Shown here: one piece after another, positions 1 through 11,124 of the stretch
Position numbering within the stretch: the first letter of the stretch is position 1
Layout: each line of letters opens with the position of its first letter
Assembly (NCBI GenBank): GCA_964036295.1
Contig: OZ038467.1
Coordinates: forward strand, 17,767,670-17,831,669
From: Plumapathes pennacea
Lineage: Eukaryota; Cnidaria; Anthozoa; Antipatharia; Myriopathidae
Reading direction: 5' to 3'
DNA length: 64,000 nucleotides
The notes under the pieces: model-generated
Databases searched by the model: none
Told to the model about the DNA's origin: nothing
What the model saw: only the letters and a program-made list of their open reading frames with translations
Translations under genes and position numbers: made by a program

Positions 1-235
1 AGGAAAACTTTATGATTCAGACACAAGCACGCTTTTAGTCAGCCACGCGCGTGTCACACGGCTTTATTGTCACGGTATTCAAACGTCCATAGCTCCCGAT
101 AGATATTTTGTATCGACCCAGAATTTTGCTTTAAGTCTTAAGGCACAATAGTCTTGAACATATCAGTGTAATGGACTTACAGAATACGTTACTTTTGAAA
201 TGGCTTTTTATGACGTCACATACAATTGAAATACC
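1..235 (+). repeat. Fragment of the A/B element family (third copy)
   Basis: This stretch matches, in the forward direction, the reverse complement of about 43,150-43,290 (copy B) and part of copy A near 5,540-5,650. The shared order is a TATTCAAACGTC block, a TCGACCCAGAATTTTGC block and a CTTGAACATAT block. It retains about 90 bases that copy A has lost, so it is an independent copy cut by the window edge. Confidence 0.7.
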
Positions 236-429
236 TGACTAATTTGCATACTGTATGAACTTGTAAACATTCACCGGAAAAGGATAATTTTTGGCATTTT
301 TTTTTATAGCCGAGAGATTCGACATCTCTCGGTCTACTATCTTCCAAGCCGTATTTACTGTCACTACAGAAATTTTGGCGGATACTAAACCAACGGCTTC
401 AGATTTGTTTACGATGTATCAAAACGCCA

Positions 430-515
430 TCGGTGCCACTGATTGTTTGACCTTCATGGCACCGCGCCAAAATGTCGCAATAACAACGCAAAACACAGCA
501 GAGTGAAACACAATC
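430..515 (-). repeat. Short inverted fragment of the A/B element
   Basis: The block around CACTGATTGTTTGACCTTC resembles 44,557-44,640 in copy B and, inverted, 4,395-4,460 in copy A. It lies in the opposite orientation to the fragment at the window start, which implies rearrangement or two insertions. The short ORFs across it look like chance. Confidence 0.5.
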
Positions 516-699
516 GATGTCAGAATCAATGGCCAAACAAACTTCAGACCCATGAAAACCTTCAAAATGAAAACACGTTCCGAACAAAACTATGGTCGCA
601 ACAACTACAACAACATCTTCCTTTTAAAACTGCGTTGTTCGACACACTCTGTAACCGCGACCTTCATCATGCCCTAATTTGGAAAACCGCAAAACCTCG

Positions 700-970
700 C
701 AATCCCAGTGGGATTGCGAGCTAAAAATCCATTGTGCATAAAAAGATATGTCACGCATTCTTAAAATGCAGGGTCGCTCAACCTTTAAGCAAGTGTTTGA
801 GCAAGGTGTCAACAGCCAAGTTCTCTATAACTGTGTGATATTTTTCTGGTGAGAAACTGGAAGTCTGTCTTGGGAGTTCCACTCTTGTCCCTACTTTCCA
901 TTTTAGTATATTCTGGTCTCGACGCAACTCACGCCGCGAGCTCACTGGCAACGCCAGTCTAGTTAGCAGT
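700..970 (+). repeat. Dispersed repeat, second copy at about 29,830-30,130
   Basis: The two regions share in the same order AAAATGCAG, GTCGCTCAACCTTT, GTGTGATATTTTTCTGGTGA and GAGCTCACTGGCAAC, with small indels. No coding capacity or clear ends were found. It could be a promoter-like module carried by a mobile element. Confidence 0.6.
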
Positions 971-2516
971 AGCGGTACAATCGACTGTTGAGAAGAAACT
1001 AGGTAACCTGAGGAATATTATGATAGGGATTTTGAAAGTTTTATCCTTGTAGTCCTTACACAGAAAGATCGCAAGACATTTGAAGTACCTTTCCTACCAT
1101 ATCTCCAAAGACAGCACTGCCTCTGAGACATTAGTACTAGATTACAGTAGTCTGGTTTCTACACAGAGTGAAAGAGTGCACAGACAGTCACTAAAGTCCA
1201 TTTCTTGCAGCACGCATCAATTTGTACTCACAGCATGTCCAGAGAATGAAAGAAAAAGCTCAGAAATATGTTGACTTACGATTTACATTAATAGAGGGAC
1301 TGATAAGTAACAATGTTACTGTATCTCAAGTCTAAAACTTCTATAAATGTACTGCAACTTCTGGAATGCACTTTCCATAACAATACAGTATTCCTGTCGA
1401 ATATGTTAGAATTGAGAGTGGCAGAGTACCTTGCAGTTGCTCTAAGTTTCTGTTTAATCCACTTATTTCAACTCCAAATCCTCATTGGGACAGCTAAATT
1501 TTTATTGGGGTGCATGATTACAGCAAAGAACAAGATAGCAACAGAGTCAATCTGAAGAAAACATACAATGTCACACTAGCGAAAAAAAATTGCGCATGCA
1601 CATGCAGGACTGCAAAAATATTTTCTGCCAACTAAACGCTTCTGGCTATCGGATTTTTCGAGGCGTGAAGCGATGGAACGCTTTTGTAAACTGGTGGGGA
1701 ATTAAATAGTTTTAAAATCGGCTTTGCTGTTCAACACAATGCTTCCAAATAAGTTATACATCACACGATTGGGCCGATGGTTGAAGAATTCACGACTACA
1801 AATGATCATTTGCGCAAAAAAATTCACGAGTCTGCTTAGCTTAACCTCATAATTTGACAATTTAGGCATACATGAAACTTCACGATTACAAAACAAACAT
1901 GGCAGTGAAAGATACGACAAAGATATCTTATGTGAAATCCGAGCGAAGTCATTAAATTCCGACACTATTTCAGACTATGATTACCCTGATAGTCTCAAGA
2001 CGCGAAGAAATGAGACCGCAATCTTCTCTTCGGAAAGAAATTCACCAAAATCCACGCCGGTAAGCTTCCACATCGGACATCGATCGACGCCATATCATTC
2101 AATTCAGTGTGCCCTTTTGGTTACCGGAGACCACCCCAATTATTCAGATAACAACAAAAACACAAGCGCGCAAAGCACACTGGATGACTTGGGCCCTTTA
2201 AGGTGCTGACATTATTATGTGACGTATTACCGTTTAGGGGTCTGGTTTCAGTCAAATAAACATTTATTGTATTGCTATACTTTTATTTGCACCTTTTAGG
2301 GGTCAAAATAAGCTCGAGCCGCGCCCATTTCAGTATCTCTTAGGGGTCAAAACGAAAGTTTCTGACGAGCGTTCCGGTCATTGTTATGTGGGATTCATTT
2401 CTGGAGTCAGCCAAGCAGTTATCTGTTATTTTAGAGGGTGTTGCGGTCGCGTGACCGCCTGATAAATACCATCCATAGGAAGACACTTAGCACTGCGACT
2501 GTTTGAAGTGAGAGAG
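971..2516. other. No gene recognised
   Basis: Only short, unrelated ORFs occur here and none resembles a known family. A small motif, TTAGGGGTC, appears three times between about 2,230 and 2,350. Nothing else is supported. Confidence 0.5.
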
Positions 2517-2700
2517 CAGTTAATTTATGAGGACTACATGCGCCGCATCCCAGTAGAGTATCCCTGGCCCAGAATATAATACATCACCAGATATCATGAA
2601 GCAATTATGAGGAATACATGCGCAGCATTGCAGTAGCATATATCTTGTAACAATTATGAGAAATACATGCGCCGCATCGCAGTGGAGTAGCCCTGACTAA
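2517..2700 (+). repeat. Three degenerate tandem copies of a ~40-bp unit
   Basis: A unit with the core TATGAGGAATACATGCGC followed by GCATCGCAGTAGAGTA recurs at about 2,522, 2,607 and 2,655 with a few substitutions per copy. Spacing is irregular. No function is apparent. Confidence 0.6.
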
Positions 2701-3104
2701 GAATATACCACATCATGACTGATTACCCAAGACTAGTCACTGCTCGATTTATTGCTTGTGACGACACAAGTTTTAAAATGGAGAGATTTTTTTTTTTTTC
2801 TGGGTTACAAATCATGCGGTGATTGGTTCATATTATCATGTGATTTGTGATGACGTTGTGATCAAGTGACTTGGCGGGCGAGCAGTTTCGCCATTTTGAA
2901 GACAGCAAGTTGCTTGCCTTAGTTGGCTCTGTGGATTATTTTAGGGACCGCTCATCTTACTTACAAACGCATACGCCGGCTGTGGTAGACCCACACTAAA
3001 TTTCATTGAGCGGTTGTGGCTTGGGTCGGTCCGTTCAGCCTCAAAAGCCATATTGAAAGCCATGAAAGCAAATGCAATGAACTTATCAATGAACTGCATA
3101 ACTA

Positions 3105-4100
3105 ATAATAATAATAATAATAATAATAGCAATATTTTGGTAGGAAGCTCCGCTCACCTAGGTGATTTTCAGGGAGGTCCTACAAAAAAAAAAAAAAAAA
3201 AAAAAAAAAAACTAAAGCTAAACATTTTAAAAGGCTAAAACCTTAACAAGATATATTTCAAAGTTACAAGATTAAAAATACGTCTAAAAATTATCTTATC
3301 GTATCAAAGAGTTCTTAAAAACAGCCAAACTAGGTGATTGTCTTGTCTGTAGATCTAAATTGTTCCAGTCCTTAACCGCATGATAAATGAAGCGTTGCTT
3401 GCCCCAGTTGGTGCGCACACGTGGAAGACGTAGATCTTGACAGCGGCGCGTATTGTGTCCATGGACATCATTGTTTCTTATAAAACTAAATTCAGATGAA
3501 ACGAGGTTATTCAGGTGTTTATAGATAGCAACACAGCGATGGAAGTGGCGGCGGGCATACAGAGGTTGCCAGGTCAATTTTTCCAGGGCCTCTGTGCCAG
3601 AGGAGTGTCTCGGGAGGTCCATTATAATCCTGTAGCACTTGCAAGTGTTGCATGAGGACTTCGTTATTTTTTTCGCCCCAGACCAGGTCTGCGTAGTCGA
3701 ACAATGGTAGGACAAGGCTATTGTATAATGTCAGGCGACTGTGCTGTGGTAGTAAGTGCCTAACACGACGTAATAGTCCAAGTCTTTGACAAACCTTTTT
3801 GCTCAGGGCGTCTATATGGTCCAACCAAGTCATATTATGGCTAAGTGTGACGCCTAAGTATTTGAAAGACTCTTCACGTTCGAGGAGTTGGCCGTTTATC
3901 ACCAGCGATAGGTTGGGAAATAAAGAGTTGACCTTGCGCGTGCTTCCAAATATGACAAATTTGCATTTGTCCACGTTTAGGGTTAACAGATTATTATTAA
4001 GCCAGTTACAGATATATCGGAGGTCAGTGTTAAAAAGATTCGTGTCGAAACACGCACTTCCCGATGCACAACTGTACAGAACTGTACAGAACTGTACTGT
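3105..4100 (-). mobile_element. 5'-truncated LINE (CR1/L2-like) inserted in copy A
   Basis: The minus strand encodes the C-terminal half of a non-LTR reverse transcriptase in two frames. The upstream part (about 3,660-4,060) has the post-catalytic core with YLGVTLS; the downstream part (3,296-3,715) has a LINE C-terminal tail with RFIYHAVKDWNNL. On that strand the element ends in an ATT microsatellite (3,105-3,128), a typical LINE tail. Copy B lacks the insert and reads straight through the site near 44,905, so it is an empty-site comparator. The catalytic residues are absent, so the copy is dead. Confidence 0.8.
3182..3212 (+). repeat. Poly(A) run
   Basis: About 30 consecutive adenines lie inside the 3' region of the truncated LINE. 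On the LINE's own strand this is a T run, so it is not its tail, which is the ATT repeat beside it. Confidence 0.85.
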
Positions 4101-4260
4101 ACTATGCACAACTGTACAGAAATGTACGAAGAATCTGATATCCAGAACCTTGAGAACTTGAAGGAACAAGCTGAACGAAGGCGCTCGAGATACAAAGACG
4201 AGAACCTGTGTAAAGACGGCGAAGCAACTTCGATTCTAAGCGCTTGATAGCGGATTATAT

Positions 4261-4554
4261 ATGGAACTGTTTAGTATGAAGGTGAACTTGAAGGTACTTT
4301 GTATTCTTTTACTTTGTATTATTCTTGCTGATACAAGTAAAGCGTCAGAAAATCTGACTTTTGTTTGGGATCAAAATTTCACTCTGCTGTGCATTTATGT
4401 TGTTGTTGCGACATTTTGGCTCGGTGCCATGAAGGTCAAACAGTCAGTGGAACAGATGGCGTTATTATTTGAAAATTGGGAAATGGCTGAGGAAAAAGTG
4501 ACCATTGGTAGATCTCGCTTCGCTAGAAAAAAATTCCGGTCCTTCAGTTGTTGA
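4261..4554 (+). CDS. Small hypothetical ORF of the A/B element
   Basis: A 97-residue reading frame starts at ATG 4,261. It has a hydrophobic N-terminal segment (about residues 8-24, with LCILLLCIILA) and a second hydrophobic stretch near residues 43-56, so it could be a signal-anchor or small membrane protein. The frame is conserved in copy B (44,581-44,751, minus), where it is truncated by a different ending. I do not recognise the family. Conservation of two young copies alone does not prove coding. A start in the next frame at 4,505 overlaps its 3' end, so a frameshift or lost intron may separate them. Confidence 0.35.
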   Translation: MELFSMKVNLKVLCILLLCIILADTSKASENLTFVWDQNFTLLCIYVVVATFWLGAMKVKQSVEQMALLFENWEMAEEKVTIGRSRFARKKFRSFSC

Positions 4555-4948
4555 TCCAAACAAAACGATCATTGCACCGTACAGTCAAGGTAATGCTGCA
4601 ATATTTGGAGATAATGCTGGGCGACAATGTGCAACTATGTCTCTAGCAGCTCTTATATTTAACCACACAAATTTTATTTGTTTATCGGAGGATTTAGTTG
4701 AAATTATGAATGCTGGGAACAATCTCTATTCCACTCTTTCGCAATCATCGGATGACTACTTTTTCTTACTGACAGATCTACCTGGAACAGTTACAATATA
4801 TGAAACTCAGTATGAGCTGCAATACAGTGAAAGTTACGTGGGTAATTTGTTCGGAACTTGCATTCCCATTGAAGGCTTTGCTTACTGCTGTATCCCATCC
4901 GAACTGAACATCGGTTGGCTTTCTGGATGCACGGAAGCCATACTTTAA
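4505..4948 (+). CDS. Putative GxQC cysteine-protease-like ORF of the A/B element
   Basis: The 147-residue ORF has a well-formed globular core. It shows FGDNAGRQC followed by MSLAAL, then ICLSEDLVEIMNAGNNLY, then FFLLTDLP, then a segment ending GNLFGTC. A Gly-x-Gln-Cys motif at the head of a helix, followed by LxxIxxxGNxLY and a short strand with LLTDLP, recalls a cysteine-protease-like domain I associate with eukaryotic mobile elements (OTU-like or herpesvirus-tegument-USP-like). That assignment is from memory and tentative. The predicted catalytic cysteine is the C of GRQC; the C-terminal part that would supply histidine is not clear, and the frame stops after 147 residues. Copy B lacks 4,570-4,907, so only this copy keeps the domain. 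Confidence 0.45.
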   Translation: MVDLASLEKNSGPSVVDPNKTIIAPYSQGNAAIFGDNAGRQCATMSLAALIFNHTNFICLSEDLVEIMNAGNNLYSTLSQSSDDYFFLLTDLPGTVTIYETQYELQYSESYVGNLFGTCIPIEGFAYCCIPSELNIGWLSGCTEAIL

Positions 4949-6335
4949 GAGCGATTTTGGCTTGCATTGTTTTTAAGCGTCGGAAGACTTCAAAATAGCC
5001 GTACACAAATGCTTGATGTGTTACCGGCGGGACCCCCGTAAAGTAAGAAGGGTTGTGTTTTGCAAATGCTCGATTATAGATACCGCTTCAACCAATGTAT
5101 CTGTGTTCTGAGCAATATTTGTGTGAAAGAACATCGAATAAGTAGTAGAAGACGTGTCGAAACTTGATAAAACTTGAACTTTTCCCTGTGGGCAGAGCGT
5201 CTCCCTTTGTCGGAAACTCTGCGGCTTTGTGTAACGCGCGGCGTATACGAACAGTCGGCGTTTAACTTCGTTTTGCGTACAGTAAAGGTTCTTTGTTTAT
5301 TGTCTGAGGATACTGAATTACGAGATTAAGATACAAGATCTGTCAATGAAATGTCACGAGCATAATATCATAGAACGGGGAATCCCGAATCATCAGCTAC
5401 TTAGCTTTCACTCACGCCGCTTTAACAAAAGCAGGAAAGACCGGCAGGCGATTACATCAAGAATATTTGTCACTGAATACCTCGAAGTCTTCAAAAGCTC
5501 AAGGTTGCTATCGGACTATCCGAGCCGTAATGTTCGCTCCACAAAAAACAATTACAGAATTTTGCGTTAAAGCTTAATGCATAGCAGTCTTGAACATATT
5601 AGTGATCAGACTTGTACATGTAGGATGCGTAACGTCTGAGATGGCTTTTTCATACGAAGTAATTTCATCATGGGAAGTGTCATGTTTTAATGTGCTGCAG
5701 AGATAAGTCTAAAAGCTTTCAATTACAGCTACTTGAACATGATGCACACGCTGGGAAGATGAGATAAGGCTATTACGCTCTCTTACAGCTACTTAAGATG
5801 TCGGGTATTCCCCAGTCAATCCCATTACAAAATGACAACACAGTTCCTCCACAAAACATGTCAGCTTGAAAATTCACTCAACAAGGTTGCCAGGTTGTAT
5901 AGCAAGCGTCACACAAGTACTGTCACGTGCATCGGAAAGCAAGTTCAAAATGCTCCCCGCAAAAACGATCACTCAAGGCAAAAGCAAATCACTCACTGAA
6001 AATATTATTCCGTATGAAACATCATACCCGGCATGAGTCGGGAGTTATGAAAACTGGGTTGTTGCAAACGAAGAATATTCCTACGGGCCTTCGATAATTG
6101 TTTTCTCTCAATTATTATAATACACTTTTTCGTGAATATCTGTTTGACCGAAATTAGAAGAAAAGAGGGCAAGAAAAATAAAGGGAGCTCTTGGATCCGT
6201 CATGTACAAAAACTGACTCGGCTATAATATCTTTTGCATATAAACGCACGACAAAAGTTCCTCTCCCGGGACCCCGCGTGTCTCTATTCATTGTACTAAT
6301 GACGTCACAAGCGCACTGGCCACGGACCTGTCTTG

Positions 6336-6792
6336 TTTTGAGATAGAACACTTCACACCCTGAGTGATTGACATGTGTCACACACGTCATTGTTCGAAAA
6401 TGAAATTGATGATCAAGCGGAAGTCTTTTGACAGGAAATATAAACAAACCTCTATCAGCCCAGTTCATGTATAACGATCAGTGTCTTTACCTAACGTAAT
6501 GGAGAGAAATTTGGGATAAACCTCTGCAAAGGTAAGTATTTTAGTTTGGCATGTAAAACCCTGACACGATATCGAAAGGTTTCTGTGCTTAACTATCAAA
6601 ATAATATACAAACGAGGCGAAGAATGGGATGACTGGATAAATTCGCCCAAAATGCATAGACTGTTCGTTTCGACTCGGACATACCCAACATTTGATGTGC
6701 TTTTCTGATATTAAATAATACCAGAAGATTTTCCAGGTCACTGGAAATTTGCTGATCTTACTTGAACTATTTCTACTTGATATTTAAATACA
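6336..6792. other. No gene recognised
   Basis: This is flank between copy A and the duplicated module. Only short ORFs without family resemblance are present. Confidence 0.5.
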
Positions 6793-7393
6793 TTGGTTCG
6801 TGTTTCCTTGAGCGTTATTTTTTCTCCATTCTTAATCGTATTTTCTTCCTTATTTCGCAAATGGCCGAAACTTCATTTAGCCAAGTTCGCAGAAAGTGCA
6901 ATCAGGTATTTTAAGTGTGCTTCAACATTACTCTTTCAAAGGGAACCACAAGTTCACAGAAGGGTTTCCCCTTTATGGAGGTTGCGCATCTGGCACACGC
7001 AAAGTACTAACAGAAAAAAAGGCTATTTTAGATGTGAAAGGGGTTTTCCCCTTATAGAGGTCGCAAATTACTGACAGAGCAGTTACTATGCAATGAAACT
7101 CGCTACAGAATTCGCGCGGACGGGGGGGGGGTAGGGGAGAAGGGGCACGAGAATTTTTATACGTGGAGGCTCCGTCCAGGCTTTCAACTCCTTACCACTT
7201 TAAATACCATTCTGGGGTCGAAATGGTGACACTTTCATATACCTTTTGTAGAAATTCGCACCTTTGTTACGCCTTCGAACCGGTAAACTTCCTGAAAAAC
7301 CGCACGCAACTTGCTCGGGAACGCGACTTTTGCGAGATTTATCTCAGTTTTCTTTCATAAAAAAATGCTGCATCAACGTTTTCCTGTGTATAA

Positions 7394-7567
7394 GGGCCCG
7401 GTCACACTAGGAAGTTTAGTCGATAATATCTGACCATATGACCGCTTCTATAATGTTTGTGAGAAACTTGCTGACATATATTTCTGGTGACAAGCACTGT
7501 TTTTTTTTCTTCAAATGATGCAAATGTCGACATTAATGTCGTTAAAGTTACGAGTGTGACCGGAGCC
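7394..7567. mobile_element. PIF/Harbinger-type MITE, TAA target duplication
   Basis: The ends GGGCCCGGTCACACT and AGTGTGACCGGAGCC are inverted repeats, flanked on both sides by TAA (7,391-7,393 and 7,568-7,570). A related copy lies at 41,293-41,475. Three-base TWA duplications are characteristic of PIF/Harbinger. Unit 2 of the module lacks the insertion. Confidence 0.8.
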
Positions 7568-7969
7568 TAACTTATTATGAACGATGTTAATATATGAAGA
7601 AAACATTTTTTTTTTTTGCAAAACGAAGCATTTTATCTTCTGTGATCAATGGGCGAATAGCTTGACTTCCTTCGTGTTATAGGAATTTGTTGAAAAGTGT
7701 TAAATTATGTCAACGTGTGCCCATTTTTCGATATGTAGACAAATGGTCTAAAATATTACATATACCGTCAGATTTAAGACACGATTTCAACCAACTGGCT
7801 TAGCTCACACTAAGAACATGAAAACTTTTTACCATAATGACGTGGCATTGATGGATATAATATTCTCACTATATAGTTTTGTGTATCTACACAAACAGAA
7901 CACACCAGGCGAGCACACAATGTGTCACCAAGTGCGTCATTCAGTGGTTACAGGAAGCTCACAACAATT

Positions 7970-7988
7970 ATTACCGTGGTGAGTATTC
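7970..7988 (+). promoter_or_regulatory. Candidate splice donor of a non-coding exon (unit 1)
   Basis: ACCGTG followed by GTGAGTATTC is a near-consensus 5' splice site at the end of the most conserved part of the module. The matching site in unit 2 lies at about 9,022. Both could feed the acceptor near 11,058 in front of TPR-CHAT. This is inference. Confidence 0.35.
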
Positions 7989-7994
7989 TTATTT

Positions 7995-9050
7995 ATTGTT
8001 TGTTTCCTTGAACGTTATTTTTTTTTCTTGATTCTTAGTCGTGTTCCTTTGTATTAGTATTTTCTTCCTTATTTCGCAAATGGCCGAAACTTGATTTAGC
8101 CAAGTTCGCTGAAAGTGCAATGAGTTATTTTAGGTGTGATGCAACATAAGTCTTTCAAAAGCAAACCACAAGTTCTCAAAGGGCTACCCCCTTATGGAGG
8201 TTGCGCATTTGGCACACACAAATTACTGATAGAACAATTGCTCTGCAATGAAACTCGCTACAAAAATCGCGGTGAGAGGGGGTGGGGCACAATAACTTTT
8301 TTACGTGGAGGCTCCGCCCAGACTTTCAACCCCTTACCCCTTTAAATACCTTTCTGGGGTCGAAATGGTGACCTTCTCATTTACCTCTAGTAGAAACCCA
8401 CACTCTTTTTACGCATTTGAACAGGTAAACGTTTAGAAAAACCGCACGGAACTCGCTCGAGACCGCGAGTTTTGCGAGTTTTATCTCAGTTCTTCTTTTC
8501 ATCAAAAAATCCTGTATCAAGATGTGTCTCTGTATAACTTGGCATGACAGATGTGAATATATGAGGGAACTAATTTCTTTTATCGCGAAACGAAGCATTT
8601 TATTTTCTGTAATCAATGGGCGAATGGCCTGACTTCCTTCATGTTAATGTAATTTGTTGAAAGGTGTTCAATTATGTCAACGGCACTTTTGTCAAAGGAC
8701 TAAGTTTTCGACGCGCCCATTTTTCGATATCTAGGCAAAAGGTCTAAAAACTTACCTTATGCTCTAGAATCAAAACACGAATCAACCAACTATGCACAGA
8801 AAATGTAACAGGGATGTTTAAAGTGTGAGAAAACTACGTCTAACCCTGGCACTAGGAACAAGAAAAATATTTACCATGATTACGTGGCATTGATGGATAT
8901 AATAAATTCTATTTATATATTTTTGTCTATCTACACCAACAGAACACACCGATCGAGGGCATAACGTCCCACCAAGTGCGTCATTCAGTGGTTACAGGAA
9001 GCTCACAACAATTATTTCTGGGGTGAGTATACTTATCTACTGTTTATTTT
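7995..9050 (+). repeat. Tandem duplicated module, unit 2
   Basis: This is the second copy of the module described for 6,793-7,990, without the MITE. Divergence between the units is modest, and the last ~70 bases before the donor G|GTGAGTATAC (about 9,022) are the best preserved. That suggests constraint on this end or a recent duplication. Confidence 0.75.
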
Positions 9051-9734
9051 TACGTTTGGTTCGATATATCTTTCCAAATATGAAAAAAAAATGAAAGTCG
9101 TACAAAGTTCATTGTCATGATGACTATCGCTGGGTCAAAGATTAAAAAATGCACAACAAAATATGAAAACAGAGAGTTATCTAAATCATGAAGTCGTTCC
9201 GTCTATATGAAACCGAAATATGAATTCAGCAAGTTTCGAGCTCCTAAAAGAGTTGATTGGCATGGAAGAACAAAGAGTGTCATAATGAAGTTTCAACCTT
9301 TGCAGTAAACATTCTAGTTTTCTGGCTTTTTGACCACATTTGCATGTTCTAGGGAAGCAAACTAGTTTTCAATTTATTCTTTCCTGTATTGTTTATAACT
9401 GTCTGAAGTCATTAAAACAAACTCGCTGTTGTGGTCTCGTAGACATGTATTTTCAACAAAGACAGATAAAAGCCGTATTTAACTGAGAATGAGTGGCGTG
9501 TTTTATCAGACTGTAATATTTCTATATTCAATTGTAGCGTAAAACACATTTAGTTATTTTATAAGGAGAATAGAAACGCTTATTATGAAAGCATTTTTTA
9601 GGACGTCGGTTCGAGGGACCAACCGTAAAATTGTTCTTGTCCTAATCCGATAAAGGAACTGTTATTTATATCTCGTAGTGGAGTAAGTGGGAGTTGACAG
9701 GGGCTCTAGAGTTTAGATATTATTCAGTTATGTT

Positions 9735-9735
<1 letters not shown>
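9051..9735. other. No gene recognised
   Basis: AT-rich intergenic or intronic sequence with nothing supported. It may be intron if the module at 6.8-9.05 kb supplies first exons to TPR-CHAT. Confidence 0.4.
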
Positions 9736-9736
<1 letters not shown>

Positions 9737-9779
<43 letters not shown>

Positions 9780-9782
9780 GGG
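9737..9782 (+). repeat. (AG)n microsatellite followed by poly(G)
   Basis: About 16 AG units are followed by about 14 guanines. Confidence 0.95.
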
Positions 9783-9815
9783 CAACCCCTCTGAAGATTT
9801 TTTGCCTTCGCAGCT

Positions 9816-10371
9816 CAGTTGATGTTTCGGCGCCCGCGATCCTCCTCACGTTTTGGTCAGGGGCGAAGATCGGATAAGTATATTAATACGTATTTCTTGA
9901 GGCTCAACCGGACGAGCAAATACCTGGCCCTAAAGAGCAAATACGCGACCTTGAATAGTAAAGCGCTTTACGGATGACTGTCGAAAACCAAAACCAAAGC
10001 AATCAATGAGGCCAGCAAAAATATATCAGACCAATTAGAAGTCTGACTAAAACCAAAACCCAAATCAAGTAATTACGATTGGTTTTACCAACCAATCAGC
10101 AGTACGAGAACACGCCATCGCCACTTACTTTCTTGCGTGAGAATAACGGCCTAACCCTGACCATAACCCTAATCCTAACCTTAACCCTCAATCTAAGCCT
10201 AAAAAGATAACCCAAGGACTATTTATCCCGTTGCATTTTACAACTATTTATTATTCAAAGTCACGAATTTGCGAGTCAGGGCCACGTATTTGCTCATGCG
10301 GGCCAGGTATTTGCTCATCCGGTTGTTCCTTCATACATGGATTATGATCGCAGGCGCCGAAACACCGACTG
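9816..10371. mobile_element. Palindromic element with long terminal inverted repeats
   Basis: The left end CAGTTGATGTTTCGGCGCC and the right end, read on the other strand as CAGTCGGTGTTTCGGCGCC, are inverted repeats. Arms of about 140 bases include matching blocks with AGCAAATACCTGGCC and TATTTGCTC. The centre contains a degenerate telomere-like run. No ORF is present. This is a non-autonomous DNA element; the target duplication was not resolved. Confidence 0.7.
10139..10205 (+). repeat. Degenerate telomere-like run (CCCTAA-type)
   Basis: Several units close to TAACCC occur with variants such as TAATCC and TAACCT, inside the palindromic element. It may be an interstitial telomere remnant or a chance of the element's sequence. 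Confidence 0.5.
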
Positions 10372-11058
10372 CTGGGGACTGAACCTTCGTTCAAACTTGA
10401 ACTTTCTCTTTCAATTAACGATTCTTTAATTCATCCGCCCCAAATAACTTTCTTCAAAAACGTAAACCAGATTTGCTGGAGAACGGTCACGCAGTAACGA
10501 ATCACACACTTTCATAGTTAGTACGTTCTATCATAACGGCTAATTTTCATTTTCAAAAAGGCATGAAAATACTTTTTTATAGAGCCTCATCTAGAATTTT
10601 TCTCTCGCGCAAATTTCTGCAAGAAAATAGAACATGAAAAAACGCAGCAATCGCAGATGTCATGGATGTTAGGATTTAGAAATGTGACGATTTTATTGAT
10701 TTGAAAAATTTAAAGATCCCAGGACGACATGAGCCTGTTAACGTCAGTTCCTCTTGGTGATTTGGTCTGACTCCATAGACTGAACCAATATGTTCTTAGT
10801 CAGATGTTCCAGTCATGCATCAAGAAACATAGAAACGACTTGTCTACACAAACATTGGGTATGAAGGAAAAAGAGAGAGATTGAAGAAAAGGATGCAGGG
10901 GGTATGAAATTTTGACCTAATATGTTTCTAATCAGATGTTCCAGTTATGCATCAAGAAACACGCCATACGATAATTATAGACATATCCATCAATAAATAC
11001 ACGGATTCGTCCTGATGAAAGCATTAAGAATATCTAACGAAGTTTTTCGCTTATGCAG
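10372..11058. other. Upstream of TPR-CHAT; no gene recognised
   Basis: No supported ORF. A short direct repeat, CAGATGTTCCAGT followed by ATGCATCAAGAAAC, occurs near 10,801 and 10,934. A candidate splice acceptor, CGCTTATGCAG, ends at about 11,059. Confidence 0.5.
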
Positions 11059-11124
11059 GACGAGAATCACTAATGCAGGAATTGCTTCTTCTCGCCAACT
11101 CCTTAGAGTTCGCGGAAAAAAACT

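Larger units (their letters stand above)
2748..6335 (+). mobile_element. Copy A of a multi-copy ~3-kb element (A/B family)
   Basis: This region and 42,250-45,270 are inverted copies of each other, with long nearly identical blocks. Examples are 2,820-3,100 with 44,920-45,200 and 4,261-4,540 with 44,480-44,760. Similarity stops near 2,748 and 6,335 on this copy. Both ends carry a GCTTGTGACG block facing inward, a possible terminal inverted repeat. Copy A is interrupted by a truncated LINE at about 3,105-4,100 and lacks roughly 480 bases present in copy B. It has two short ORFs, one resembling a cysteine protease domain. The superfamily is unknown. A DNA transposon or a non-autonomous derivative is the simplest reading. 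Confidence 0.7.
6793..7990 (+). repeat. Tandem duplicated module, unit 1
   Basis: Unit 1 aligns with unit 2 (7,995-9,050) in the same order. Shared blocks include CTTATTTCGCAAATGGCCGA, CCTTATGGAGGTTGCGCAT-like, TGGCATTGATGGATATAAT, and GTGCGTCATTCAGTGGTTAC with AGGAAGCTCACAACAATTAT. Unit 1 carries an extra Harbinger-type MITE at 7,394-7,567. It ends at a consensus splice donor, G|GTGAGTATTC, near 7,979. There is no long ORF. It could be a duplicated promoter plus non-coding first exon. Confidence 0.75.

Noticed and set aside
3014..3238. ORF with poly-Asn and poly-Lys
   Set aside because: Translation of the ATA microsatellite and the poly(A) run around the LINE insertion.
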